Below, piece by piece: positions 1 to 7,698 of a stretch of DNA of 10,240 nt. This DNA is from Planctomycetia bacterium. GTDB taxonomy: Bacteria > Planctomycetota > Phycisphaerae > Phycisphaerales > SM1A02. Both the position numbers and the translations under genes were made by a program. The number at the start of each line of letters is the position of its first letter. Position 1 is the first letter of the stretch. The DNA is taken from positions 1-10,240 of the forward strand of contig SYIB01000076.1 in NCBI GenBank assembly GCA_005798965.1. Direction: 5' to 3'. The notes beneath the pieces were generated by a model, which was not told where the DNA came from, did not search any database, and saw nothing but the letters and a program-made list of their open reading frames with translations.

Positions 1-1238
1 TACTGCCAGTTGCCCCAGTTGGGGCCGACGTCGTAATCGAGCAGCTGGCTCTCGAACCACCACGCGCCCCAGCGCCAGTCCACGCCGGCGGTCTTCGTCA
101 GCCAGCTCGCCACGTTCTGCCGACCGCGGTTGGACATCCACCCGGTGGCGGCCAACTCGTGCATGCAGGCATCGACGAAGGGCTCTCCGGTCGTGCCCGT
201 GCGCCAGCGATCAAAGGCCGACACGTCCTGCGCGCCGCACGCCGTGCGGCCCACCATGCCGCTGGCCTTGAAGGCACGTGACTGCCAACGCCGTACCCAC
301 ACATGGAAATAGTCGCGCCAGAGCAGCTCGAACCAGAGCCAGTAGGTCGAGTCGTTGGCCACTCGCTCGCCCTCGTAGCGACGGATTTCGGCCGCCACCT
401 CACGCGGCGAGATCGTTCCAGGCGCGAGCCACGTCGACAGACGCGAGGAGAAGTCAGCGCCGAGCAATCCATCACGCGTTTCCTTGTAGCGCGCCAAGCA
501 GTCATCCTGCCAAATCCACTGTCGCAGGCGCTCGAGGCCGGCTGCTCGATCGCCGCGGACCGTCCACCCGGCACGAGGATCGGTCTGGAGCGCGGCGGCG
601 CGCGCTTGGTCCAAGTCCACGCTGGCCAGCGTGGCGGTGGCCTTGGCTTCCGCCGATGCTCGAACATCGTCTGGCACCTGCAGGCCAGCCGGCTCCACGA
701 CGGGCTCCCTCGTCCGACACGATCGCTCGACCAGCCGCCGGTAGTTCGAGAAGACCTCGGGCAACTCCTCGATCGCAAAGGGCAGGTCCGCCGCGGCGAT
801 CATCGTGGTTTCATCGTGCACCACAAGCCGTGCACCCTGAGCCTTCAGCGCGCGCGCCACCCGCCGATTCTGCGCGAGTTCATCATGGGCTGGGCACGGG
901 GCAGTGTGCACCTCGGTCGCACCGAGCTCGGCGGCGAGCGCAGGGATCACGTCCTCCGGCGCACCCCGATGCACGCAGAGCACTGACCCGATCGCGCGCC
1001 AGTCCTTCCGCAGGCCATCAATCGCCTGCAACCAGTGCCCGACACGCCGATGGCTCGCCCGCGCCATCGACAGCCCTCGCCCTACATCGACGATCCCAAA
1101 CGGATCATCCGCACAGCACACCACACCGCAAACGCGCCCGTTCGCAGCTTTGGCAGCGGCCTCCACGGCGGCATGATCACGCACGCGCAGGTCCGAACGA
1201 TGCCAGACCAAGGCGATAGGTTCCTGAGCATCGGTCAC
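1..1238 (-). CDS. Cryptochrome/photolyase, DASH type (3' end cut off)
   Basis: This is a flavoprotein of the photolyase/cryptochrome family. Cry-DASH members bind FAD and a folate antenna and use blue light to repair cyclobutane pyrimidine dimers, mainly in single-stranded or looped DNA; some also signal. The minus strand reads 412 codons from a GTG at 1238-1236. The N-terminus (residues 9-22, [14 protein letters not shown]) matches the family's opening Rossmann strand. Residues 251-279 contain the DASH-like [10 protein letters not shown] and the FAD-binding [11 protein letters not shown]. Residues 299-314 contain [11 protein letters not shown]. Residues 366-374 read GWMSNRGRQ, and 399-412 read [15 protein letters not shown]407 falls where the flavin N5-facing Asn is expected. 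This combination fits DASH better than class I CPD photolyase. The reading frame runs off the left edge, so roughly 20-90 residues are missing. No clear ribosome site precedes the GTG. It is divergent from the AAA+ ATPase gene. Confidence 0.93.
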   Translation of the reverse strand, partial: MTDAQEPIALVWHRSDLRVRDHAAVEAAAKAANGRVCGVVCCADDPFGIVDVGRGLSMARASHRRVGHWLQAIDGLRKDWRAIGSVLCVHRGAPEDVIPALAAELGATEVHTAPCPAHDELAQNRRVARALKAQGARLVVHDETTMIAAADLPFAIEELPEVFSNYRRLVERSCRTREPVVEPAGLQVPDDVRASAEAKATATLASVDLDQARAAALQTDPRAGWTVRGDRAAGLERLRQWIWQDDCLARYKETRDGLLGADFSSRLSTWLAPGTISPREVAAEIRRYEGERVANDSTYWLWFELLWRDYFHVWVRRWQSRAFKASGMVGRTACGAQDVSAFDRWRTGTTGEPFVDACMHELAATGWMSNRGRQNVASWLTKTAGVDWRWGAWWFESQLLDYDVGPNWGNWQ

Positions 1239-1312
1239 AGTGGGGAAGCGTAGGCAGAGCCAGATGTACTTTCCGTGCGTCCGGGAGCGCACCGCCTGCG
1301 AAGGCACGGACG
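1239..1312. promoter_or_regulatory. Divergent intergenic region, probable promoters for both flanking genes
   Basis: These 74 bases separate the starts of the minus-strand Cry-DASH gene and the plus-strand AAA+ ATPase gene, so both promoters should lie here or just inside the neighbouring genes. That conclusion rests on gene orientation. No convincing -35/-10 pair, operator palindrome or strong Shine-Dalgarno sequence is visible on either strand. The only candidates are a weak TGTACT on the plus strand near 1265 and an AAGG about eight bases before the ATPase ATG. Confidence 0.4.
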
Positions 1313-2776
1313 ATGCTTCCCGACACCTCCAGCCAACCACCTTCCATCCGCACCCTTGAGGAGCTCCGCCAATCCGGGTGGCAGTCGCGCCCGGTCAAGA
1401 ACGAACTGCGCGACAACTTCGTGCGTGAGCTCGCCGCGGCCGCCGCGCGTGGCGAGTCCGCTGCAGGGTCGCTCTTTCCCGGCATCGTCGGCTACGACGA
1501 CACCGTGCTGCCGGAGGTGGCCAACGCGATCATCGCTGGGCATGACATCCTGTTCCTCGGCGAGAAGGGGCAGGGCAAGAGCCGTCTCATGCGACTGCTG
1601 CCACGCTTCTTGGATGAGTGGCTGCCGTACCTCGACCTGCCCGGCTGCCCGGTCCACGAGGATCCCGAAGCACCCATCACTCGCGCGGGGCGCGAACTTT
1701 TGGCATCGCGATCGCCCGCGGACGTGCCGATCGCTTGGTGGCACCGCTCGGACCGCTACGCCGAGCGTCTGGCACCCGGGACCAAGTTCGCCGATGTGAT
1801 CGGCGAGATCGATCCGGCCAAGCTGATCGCCGGCACCTCCATGGCTGCCGAGGATGCGCTGCACTTTGGCCTGATCCCGCGTCAGCACCGGGGCATCTTC
1901 GCGATGAACGAACTGCCGGACCTTGATGAACTGGTCCAAGTCGGCCTCTTCAACATCCTCGAGGAGCGCGATGTGCAGATCCGTGGCTATCCGGTGCGCT
2001 TCGAGCTGGATGTGCTGGTGCTCTTCAGCGCCAATCCCGGCACCTACAACCGCTCCGGCAAGGTGATCCCTCAGCTCAAGGACCGCATCGGTTCGACGGT
2101 GCAGACGCACTATCCGAACGAGCGCGAGCTCGGCATCAACATCACGCGGCAGGAAGCCGGCCTGGACCTGGGCGGTGAGCACCCGGTGCTGGTGCCGCCC
2201 TTCATGGAGGAAGTCTGCGAAGAGATCTCCCGCGTGGCCCGGGCATCGCGCTACGTGGACCAGGCCAGCGGCGTGAGCGCACGCTTCGGCATCGCCAACT
2301 ACCGCACCATGGTGGCCAACGCCCGCCGCCGGGGCATCGTGCTCGGCGAGCGCCCATCGGTCCCGCGGATCAGCGACCTGTCGCACCTCGGTGCGAGCGC
2401 CGTCGGCAAGCTGGAACTGGATCTCATGGGCTCGCACCAGATGTCTGAGCGGCAGGCGATCGAGGCCATCGTCGCCGAAGCCATCGGCAGGGTGTTCAAT
2501 GAGTATGTCCAGTCGCATGGGCTTGAGGCGATCGCGGGCACCTTCGCAACCGGTGTGCGGGTGGAAGTCGGCGACATGCTGCCGTCGGCCGCGTATGAGC
2601 GCGCACTCTCCTCGGTTCCTGAGGCGTGGCAGAAGGCCTTCGAAGTCAACGCTTCGTCGAACCCGGCGGTGCGGGCGTCCTGCGTGGAGTTTGTGCTCGC
2701 CGGGCTCTGGGCCACCGACCAGGTCTCGCGCACCGAGCGCCACGGGCGCGTGTCCTATGAGGTGCCCGGCTCGTGA
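1313..2776 (+). CDS. AAA+ ATPase, ChlI/MoxR-like (partner of a VWA protein)
   Basis: This is a 487-residue AAA+ ATPase related to magnesium-chelatase subunit I and MoxR proteins. Such proteins form ATP-driven rings that remodel a client or help insert a metal, working with a VWA-domain partner. The Walker A motif is GEKGQGKSR at 83-91 (K89). The Walker B region is [13 protein letters not shown] at 194-206, where the usual Asp before the catalytic Glu (E200) is Asn199. A sensor-1-like FSAN ends at N241, and the likely arginine finger is R258 in LKDRIG. A segment around 156-173 ([16 protein letters not shown]) is typical of ChlI relatives. There is no signal peptide, so it is cytoplasmic. The stop overlaps the next start by four bases (GTGA), which indicates translational coupling. 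I recall a similar pair in Mycobacterium tuberculosis (Rv0958/Rv0959, annotated as possible magnesium chelatase plus VWA protein). Databases may call such genes 'sigma-54-interacting regulator', but no DNA-binding domain is visible. Confidence 0.92.
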   Translation: MLPDTSSQPPSIRTLEELRQSGWQSRPVKNELRDNFVRELAAAAARGESAAGSLFPGIVGYDDTVLPEVANAIIAGHDILFLGEKGQGKSRLMRLLPRFLDEWLPYLDLPGCPVHEDPEAPITRAGRELLASRSPADVPIAWWHRSDRYAERLAPGTKFADVIGEIDPAKLIAGTSMAAEDALHFGLIPRQHRGIFAMNELPDLDELVQVGLFNILEERDVQIRGYPVRFELDVLVLFSANPGTYNRSGKVIPQLKDRIGSTVQTHYPNERELGINITRQEAGLDLGGEHPVLVPPFMEEVCEEISRVARASRYVDQASGVSARFGIANYRTMVANARRRGIVLGERPSVPRISDLSHLGASAVGKLELDLMGSHQMSERQAIEAIVAEAIGRVFNEYVQSHGLEAIAGTFATGVRVEVGDMLPSAAYERALSSVPEAWQKAFEVNASSNPAVRASCVEFVLAGLWATDQVSRTERHGRVSYEVPGS

Positions 2777-4488
2777 GCGAACGCGGCGTCGATCCTCGCG
2801 CACGGCCCGGACCGCTCGGCGGCATTGTGCACACCTACCTCGGGTACGACCCCGAGGAGTTCCCATCGCCCACCCAGCCGCCATCAGGCGAAGCTGCCAG
2901 CGCGATGATGGAGCACATGCTGGCCTACGGCACGCGCCGGCGCTTGACCGACCGCGAGCTGGCTGAGGCGATCCGCTTGGATCCGTCGCAGATCAAGGGG
3001 CTCGGTCCGAGCTTGGATGCGCTCAAGGCGATGCTCGAGGAGCGCAAGCGGCGCATCCTGGAGCGTTACTCGACCGATCGCGTGCAACAGGATGCTGCGG
3101 CCGCCTATGACGACGCGGCTCGTCGCGTCGAGATCCCGCCGGCGGTCGCGGAGCGGCTGCCGATCGCGCTCGCCGATGGCCAACTCGCGCAGCTCGAGCG
3201 CATCTATCGCCGTATTCCGGATGGCAGCGAGGCATCGCGCTCGCTCATGCGCGCGATCGCGCGGCTGCGCGAGCGCTTCTCGGTCGAGCAATTGGCCTCT
3301 GACTACACCTTCACGGGATCAGAGCCCCTCGATGTTCCAGGCGCCCAGGCCGTGAAAGAGGACTTGGCGCGCATCGATCGCTTGCTCAAGCAGATCGAGG
3401 AAGCCTTGCGCAATGCCAAGCCCGCCATCATCGACATGGATGCGCTGAAGGAGTATGCATCCGAGGAGCAGATGGCCGATCTGGATCGGATGCAGCGGCA
3501 GGTCAATGAGCTCCTCAAGCGCATGGCCGAGGAAGCTGGTCTGGAGCGCTCGCCGGAGGGCTACCGCGCCTCGCCGAAGGCGCTGCGGACCTACCAGCGT
3601 CATCTGCTCTCGTCGATCTTTGCCGATCTTGCCGATGCACGCCGTGGCCGTCACGAGGGTGTGCAGTCTCGCGAGGGATCGGTCGAGCTCCCTTCGGTGC
3701 GTGCCTACGAGTTTGGCGATTCACCGGCCGGCCTCGATGTCCCGCAGTCGATCCTGAATGCCGTGGCGCGCACGGGCCAGGCACGGCCAGGGCAGGACGA
3801 CCTCGTCGTGCACCGAACGCGGCGAACTCCACGTTGCGCCACCGCACTCATCCTCGACATGTCGGGTTCGATGCGCTACGGCGGTCAGTACATCGCCTGC
3901 AAGCGCATGGCGCTCGCGCTCGATGGCCTGATCCGCAGCGAGTACCCGGGCGACTTCCTGCAGGCAATCGAGATGTACACCCTGGCCAAGCTGCGCCCCT
4001 CGGGCGAGATCATCGAGATGATGCCCAAGCCCGTCTCGATCAATGATCCGGTGGTCCGGTTGCGGGCCAACATGTCCGATCCGCAGGTCACGGAGTTCGA
4101 CCTGCCGCTGCACTTCACCAACATCCAGCGCTCACTGTCGCTCGCACGGCAGGTGCTGTCCGCACAAAACACGCCCAACCGGCAGGTCTTTCTGCTCACC
4201 GACGGTCTGCCGACTGCACACTTCGAGGGCAGCGACCTCCTGATGCTCTACCCGCCGGATGTGCGCACGGAGCGCGAGACGATGCGCGAGGCCATGCGCT
4301 GCAAGGCCGAAGGCATCGTCATCAACGTCTTCCTGCTTCCATCGTGGTCACAGACCGAGGAAGATGTTCAGTTTGCTCACCGGATGGCTGAGGCCACCGG
4401 GGGGCGTGTGCTCTTCGTGGGCGGCGAGGATCTCGACCGCTTCGTGGTCTGGGACTACGTGCGCATGCGGCGCACGGTCATTGGGTGA
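2773..4488 (+). CDS. VWA-domain protein, partner of the AAA+ ATPase
   Basis: This 571-residue protein has a C-terminal von Willebrand factor A domain. The metal-ion-dependent adhesion site is intact: D362-M-S364-G-S366 (DMSGSM), T449 in LHFTN, and D477 in LLTDG. The fold spans roughly 355-560. Residues 1-350 are mostly charged and helical, with likely coiled coil at about 195-255; residues 178-187 read [10 protein letters not shown]. There is no signal peptide or membrane segment, so it is cytoplasmic. The start is GTG at 2773, four bases inside the end of the ATPase gene, and the two should be made in matched amounts. In the MoxR/VWA and ChlI/ChlD families the VWA protein binds the ATPase ring and presents the substrate, and that role is inferred here. 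The substrate is unknown. There is no cobalt- or magnesium-chelatase large subunit or methanol dehydrogenase nearby to suggest one. Confidence 0.9.
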   Translation: MSERGVDPRARPGPLGGIVHTYLGYDPEEFPSPTQPPSGEAASAMMEHMLAYGTRRRLTDRELAEAIRLDPSQIKGLGPSLDALKAMLEERKRRILERYSTDRVQQDAAAAYDDAARRVEIPPAVAERLPIALADGQLAQLERIYRRIPDGSEASRSLMRAIARLRERFSVEQLASDYTFTGSEPLDVPGAQAVKEDLARIDRLLKQIEEALRNAKPAIIDMDALKEYASEEQMADLDRMQRQVNELLKRMAEEAGLERSPEGYRASPKALRTYQRHLLSSIFADLADARRGRHEGVQSREGSVELPSVRAYEFGDSPAGLDVPQSILNAVARTGQARPGQDDLVVHRTRRTPRCATALILDMSGSMRYGGQYIACKRMALALDGLIRSEYPGDFLQAIEMYTLAKLRPSGEIIEMMPKPVSINDPVVRLRANMSDPQVTEFDLPLHFTNIQRSLSLARQVLSAQNTPNRQVFLLTDGLPTAHFEGSDLLMLYPPDVRTERETMREAMRCKAEGIVINVFLLPSWSQTEEDVQFAHRMAEATGGRVLFVGGEDLDRFVVWDYVRMRRTVIG

Positions 4489-4492
4489 CTCA
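4486..4492. other. Tail-to-tail stop codons, one base apart
   Basis: The VWA gene ends with TGA at 4486-4488 and the minus-strand CIA30-FAS1 gene ends with TGA read from 4492-4490. Together they form the seven-base palindrome TGACTCA. There is no intergenic room for a terminator, and no GC hairpin followed by a T-run is seen nearby on either strand, so each transcript must run into the opposite gene. Confidence 0.9.
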
Positions 4493-6202
4493 CTCAGAAG
4501 GCGCCATCAACTCAGCCATGCTGGCGAGCGTGCGATCGATCGCGCGGCGGTAGACCCAGGCGCGCTCGGCTGCATCCTCATGTTCGGCGCCCTTCTTGAG
4601 GGCAGCCGCGAGCTCGGCTGTGGCAGCATCACCGAGTGTGTCTGCACCGAGCACGACCACAGACGTGATCGCCAGCTCATACAGCGCCGCACAGGATGCC
4701 TGATCACCGGCGTTGAAGCGGGGCACGCCGCGCTCGATCGCCAGCTCAAGGATTGCCGCGGCTTGCCGAGAACGCTGCTGGGGTGACGAAGCCACCGTCG
4801 CTGCGGCGGTCGGCTGCGCGGGCAGCACGCGATCGATGATGTGGATGATGCCATTGGCTGCCTCGATGTCGGCGACCTCGATGCGTGCCCCGGCGACGGT
4901 GATGGCACCCGCTTCGAGCGCAAAGGCCACGCTGCCATCTCCCATCAGCGTGCGAGCAGAGCCTTGAGCCAGCATGTCCTCGCGGCGGATGGCCGTGGGC
5001 AGGACATGGGCCACGAGCACGGCGGTGAGGGCAGGGCGGTCCTGAAGCAGTGCCTTGAGCGCGTCGGCTGGGATCGCGCCGAACGCCTTGTTTGAGGGCG
5101 CCAACAGCGTCCAGGGCCCTTGGTTCCGGCTGCCCAGTTGGGAGCCGATGCCTGCGGCCTCGACTGCGGCACGCAGCGTTGCGAACCGATCGTCCTCGGC
5201 GACGATCTGCTCGATGCTGCGCAATTCGGGCAGCATGACAGTGTCGATCACGTGCACCAGTCCGCCGTCGAACGAGACATCGGTGGCGACCAGGCGGGCA
5301 CCATCGACGGTCAGCGCCGTGGAATCGATCGGCAAAGACTGCCCCGACAGCGCGACGAGCCGTCGCCGCTCGAGGACCGACGAACTGCCGACCGATTGGC
5401 CGACCACATGGTGCTTGAGGATCGCTTGCAGCGTGGATTTGCCCTTGGCGCTCGTCAGGAACTCGACTTGGTCCTTGGGCAGCTTGGCGAAGGCCTCGTT
5501 GGTCGGTGCGAACACGGTCAACGGGGTGTTCGCCGGAAACTCGATTCCGGAAGCCTTCACCAGGGCAAGAAGCGTGGTCAGGTTGGCCTTGGTGGCAACG
5601 GCCGCCAAGGAGTTGGGCGGTGCAGCAGCGGCCGACTTGCCCGTTGGGCGGATCCAGTCGACCTCGATCGCAAAGGGGCCTTCCTTCTTGTCGGAGAGCG
5701 TGATGCCCACGGATTCGATGGAGGCTGGATCGAGCGACGGTGCATTGCGCACGCGCTGACCGAAGCTGTTGGCGACGCACTCACCGAAGGGGATCTCGAT
5801 CTCGGTCCACTCGCCGGCCTTGGTGGCGAACACACGCTGGTAGCCGCCGGCCATGAGCCGGAGCCGCGACGAGCGGATGTCGCACTGGTAGTTCCGGCCG
5901 TCGCCCTTCACGCGCAACATCAGCCCGGTCGCGCCTTCAAAGGTGCCCTGTGGAAGCGAGGTGCGAATTTGGGAGAAGCCTCCGTTGTTCTCGAGCGAGA
6001 GCTCGCCGGAGAATCGCAGCGTGCCGCCATCGCCGGCCTCGATGCGACCGGTGGACAGCCCACCCATCACGCCGTCCAGCACGGTCTGCCAGCCCTGCGT
6101 GCCGCCGTCGAACTCGAGGTTCGCGTCAGCGCCCGATGCGATCGGGGAGCAGGTGAGCAGGGCGGCAAGGAGGAACGAAGGCTTGGGGAGCAGGCGGTTC
6201 AT
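4490..6202 (-). CDS. Secreted CIA30-like protein with two fasciclin (FAS1) domains
   Basis: This is a 570-residue exported protein of unusual make-up. Residues 1-24 look like a Sec signal peptide (charged start, hydrophobic 10-18, cleavage likely after IASG). Residues 28-186 resemble the CIA30/NDUFAF1 jelly-roll, including DGVMGGLSTG at 43-52 and a closing FAIEVDWIRP at 177-186. Two FAS1 domains follow: about 197-325 (LTVFAPTNEAFAKL at 228-241, HHVV at 264-267, GLVHVIDTVMLP at 314-325) and about 327-462 (WTLLAPSNKAFGAI at 364-377, GIIHIIDRVLP at 451-461). A short linker leads to an unrecognised helical region at 478-570. FAS1 domains usually serve in adhesion or extracellular matrix. CIA30 is best known from complex I assembly, but in secreted bacterial proteins it more likely binds carbohydrate or another ligand; both roles are inferred here. 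The gene lies 47 bases after the DUF1501 gene on the same strand, so it is likely the last gene of that operon. No good ribosome site is seen before the ATG. Confidence 0.88.
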   Translation of the reverse strand: MNRLLPKPSFLLAALLTCSPIASGADANLEFDGGTQGWQTVLDGVMGGLSTGRIEAGDGGTLRFSGELSLENNGGFSQIRTSLPQGTFEGATGLMLRVKGDGRNYQCDIRSSRLRLMAGGYQRVFATKAGEWTEIEIPFGECVANSFGQRVRNAPSLDPASIESVGITLSDKKEGPFAIEVDWIRPTGKSAAAAPPNSLAAVATKANLTTLLALVKASGIEFPANTPLTVFAPTNEAFAKLPKDQVEFLTSAKGKSTLQAILKHHVVGQSVGSSSVLERRRLVALSGQSLPIDSTALTVDGARLVATDVSFDGGLVHVIDTVMLPELRSIEQIVAEDDRFATLRAAVEAAGIGSQLGSRNQGPWTLLAPSNKAFGAIPADALKALLQDRPALTAVLVAHVLPTAIRREDMLAQGSARTLMGDGSVAFALEAGAITVAGARIEVADIEAANGIIHIIDRVLPAQPTAAATVASSPQQRSRQAAAILELAIERGVPRFNAGDQASCAALYELAITSVVVLGADTLGDAATAELAAALKKGAEHEDAAERAWVYRRAIDRTLASMAELMAPSE

Positions 6203-6225
6203 GGTCCGACGGCTTCGCGCGGACC
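6203..6225. repeat. Inverted repeat directly before the CIA30-FAS1 start codon
   Basis: GGTCCG at 6203-6208 is the reverse complement of CGGACC at 6220-6225, with an 11-base loop. It abuts the ATG of the minus-strand gene and fills half of the 47-base gap after the DUF1501 gene. In mRNA it would form a small GC-rich hairpin over the place where a ribosome would load. There is no T-run, so a classical terminator is unlikely. A six-base stem in GC-rich DNA can also arise by chance. Confidence 0.4.
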
Positions 6226-6249
6226 GGAACCTTGGATGCCGAATCCCGC

Positions 6250-7698
6250 CTACGCCAACAGCTCCTTCACCACCCTCGCCGGCTCCTGCACCCCCGTGAG
6301 GCGGTGATCGAGCCCGTTATGGCGGTAGGTCAGGCGCTGATGGTCGAATCCAAGCAGGTGGAGGATGGTGGCCTGCAGGTCACGAACCGAGACGGGATCG
6401 CGCGCAATGCGATAGCCGAGTTCATCGGTTTCCCCGTGCACATGGCCGCCGCGCGTGCCACCACCGGCCATCCAGATCGAAAAGGCATGTGGGTGGTGAT
6501 CGCGGCCCAGAAAGTCCCGCTTGCCGTCGCGGAACTCGGCCACCGGCGTTCGACCGAACTCTCCGCCACACACGATGAGCGTTTGGTCGAGCAGCCCCAG
6601 GCGGCGCAGGTCTGCGATCAGCGCCGCCAGCGGCCGATCGACCTGTCCGCACTTGGCCGGAAGCTGGTGCACGAGGTCATCGGTCGGATTCGTGCCGTGG
6701 CCATCCCAGCCCCAGTCGAAGAGCTGCACGTAGCGCACGCCACGTTCGACCAATCGCCGGGCCAGCAGGCAGTTGTTGGCGAAGCTCGATGCACCGGGCT
6801 CGGCGCCGTAGAGCTCAAGCGTGGCAGCGTCCTCGCGTGCCAGTTCCATCGCCTCGGGTGCAGCGAGCTGCATGCGATGGGCAAGTTCGTACTGCGCGAT
6901 GCGCGTGGCGGTCTCGGGATCGCCGGATCGCTCGGCGGTGATCCGGTTCAGGTCGTTCACGGAAGCGATGATGGCCGCGCGACCGGTCCGATCGAAGCCC
7001 TTGGGATCGTTCAGGAACAGCACCGGATCACCGCTCGTGCGGCACTGCACGCCCTGGAATACTCCCGGCAGGTAGCCGCTGCCCCAGATGCCCTTGCCCG
7101 CGTCGGGGGTCTGCCCCGACACCAGCACGACGAACGCCGGCAGATTGCGGTTGTCGCAGCCGAGTCCGTAGGTCACCCATGCTCCCATGCTCGGTGAACC
7201 GAAGCGTGGTTCACCGGTGTGCAGCAGAAGCTGCGCAGGCGCGTGGTTGAACTGCGAGGTGTGCATCGAGCGAACGAGGCAGAGTTCATCGGCTACGCCA
7301 CCAAGGTTCGGCAGCAGGTCGCCGAGTTCCATGCCGCTCTGCCCGCGCTTGCCGAAGCCGTGCAGCGGGCGCAGCAGCTCGGGATGGCCCTTGATGAAGG
7401 CGAAGCGCTCGCCCTTGAGGTACTCGTCGGGGCATGGCGTGCCATGGAGCCGAGCCAGCTCCGGCTTGTGGTCATAGAGCTCCAGCTGCGATGGGCTGCC
7501 GGCGAGGTGGACATAGATGACGGACTTGGCACGACCGGCAAAGTGCGGGCTTCGGACGGCGGCGGGATCGATCGCTCCATCCATCAAGGGTGCCGCCACG
7601 CCGAGTTCGCTGAGCGCCAGCGCGCCGAGACCAAGGCTCCCCGCGCCGAGGAACTGGCGCCGGGTGATGGCGTGAAGGCTCGGAAGGTCGTGGGGCAT
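6250..7698 (-). CDS. DUF1501 protein with Tat signal
   Basis: This is a DUF1501 family protein (482 residues from the chosen start), distantly related to sulfatases and alkaline phosphatases; its reaction is not known. A twin-arginine signal, TRRQFLGAG at 12-20, is followed by a hydrophobic run to about 37, which predicts export in folded form. Family motifs include SVIYVHLAGSPSQLELYD (59-76), FDWGWDGHG (327-335), GGEFGRTP (378-385) and GRDHHPHAFS (398-407), where acidic and His residues could bind metal. The length is normal for the family and no break is seen. I chose the ATG at 7698 because it overlaps the upstream stop as TGATG, a typical coupling junction. An ATG at 7710 would add only four residues (MPPV). 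DUF1501 genes usually sit directly beside PSD1-type cytochrome genes, as here, so the two products are presumed to act together outside the cytoplasm. Confidence 0.93.
   Translation of the reverse strand: MPHDLPSLHAITRRQFLGAGSLGLGALALSELGVAAPLMDGAIDPAAVRSPHFAGRAKSVIYVHLAGSPSQLELYDHKPELARLHGTPCPDEYLKGERFAFIKGHPELLRPLHGFGKRGQSGMELGDLLPNLGGVADELCLVRSMHTSQFNHAPAQLLLHTGEPRFGSPSMGAWVTYGLGCDNRNLPAFVVLVSGQTPDAGKGIWGSGYLPGVFQGVQCRTSGDPVLFLNDPKGFDRTGRAAIIASVNDLNRITAERSGDPETATRIAQYELAHRMQLAAPEAMELAREDAATLELYGAEPGASSFANNCLLARRLVERGVRYVQLFDWGWDGHGTNPTDDLVHQLPAKCGQVDRPLAALIADLRRLGLLDQTLIVCGGEFGRTPVAEFRDGKRDFLGRDHHPHAFSIWMAGGGTRGGHVHGETDELGYRIARDPVSVRDLQATILHLLGFDHQRLTYRHNGLDHRLTGVQEPARVVKELLA

Noticed and set aside
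278..1219. Open frames of 313 and 227 codons on the plus strand
   Set aside because: Both are opposite the Cry-DASH gene, which reads through the whole region with family motifs. The 313-codon product is highly Arg/Pro/Ala/Ser-rich, typical of a shadow frame, and neither has a recognisable domain.
1235..2884. A 549-codon open frame on the minus strand
   Set aside because: It lies antisense to the AAA+ ATPase gene, whose Walker motifs are clear. The predicted protein shows no recognisable domain, and its openness follows from high GC and codon bias.
1313..4488. A magnesium or cobalt chelatase operon
   Set aside because: The large BchH/CobN-type subunit and any tetrapyrrole gene are missing, and the VWA protein lacks a ChlD-type AAA+ domain at its N-terminus.
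5150..5615. DNA-level tandem repeat from the two FAS1 domains
   Set aside because: The domains are similar only as protein folds; the underlying bases show no obvious direct repeat, so this is an old duplication or fusion.
5120..6307. A 395-codon open frame on the plus strand
   Set aside because: It is antisense to the CIA30-FAS1 gene, which has a signal peptide and well-conserved domain motifs; the plus-strand product resembles nothing known.
6232..7197. A 321-codon open frame on the plus strand
   Set aside because: It is the complement of the DUF1501 gene and has no domain or leader of its own.
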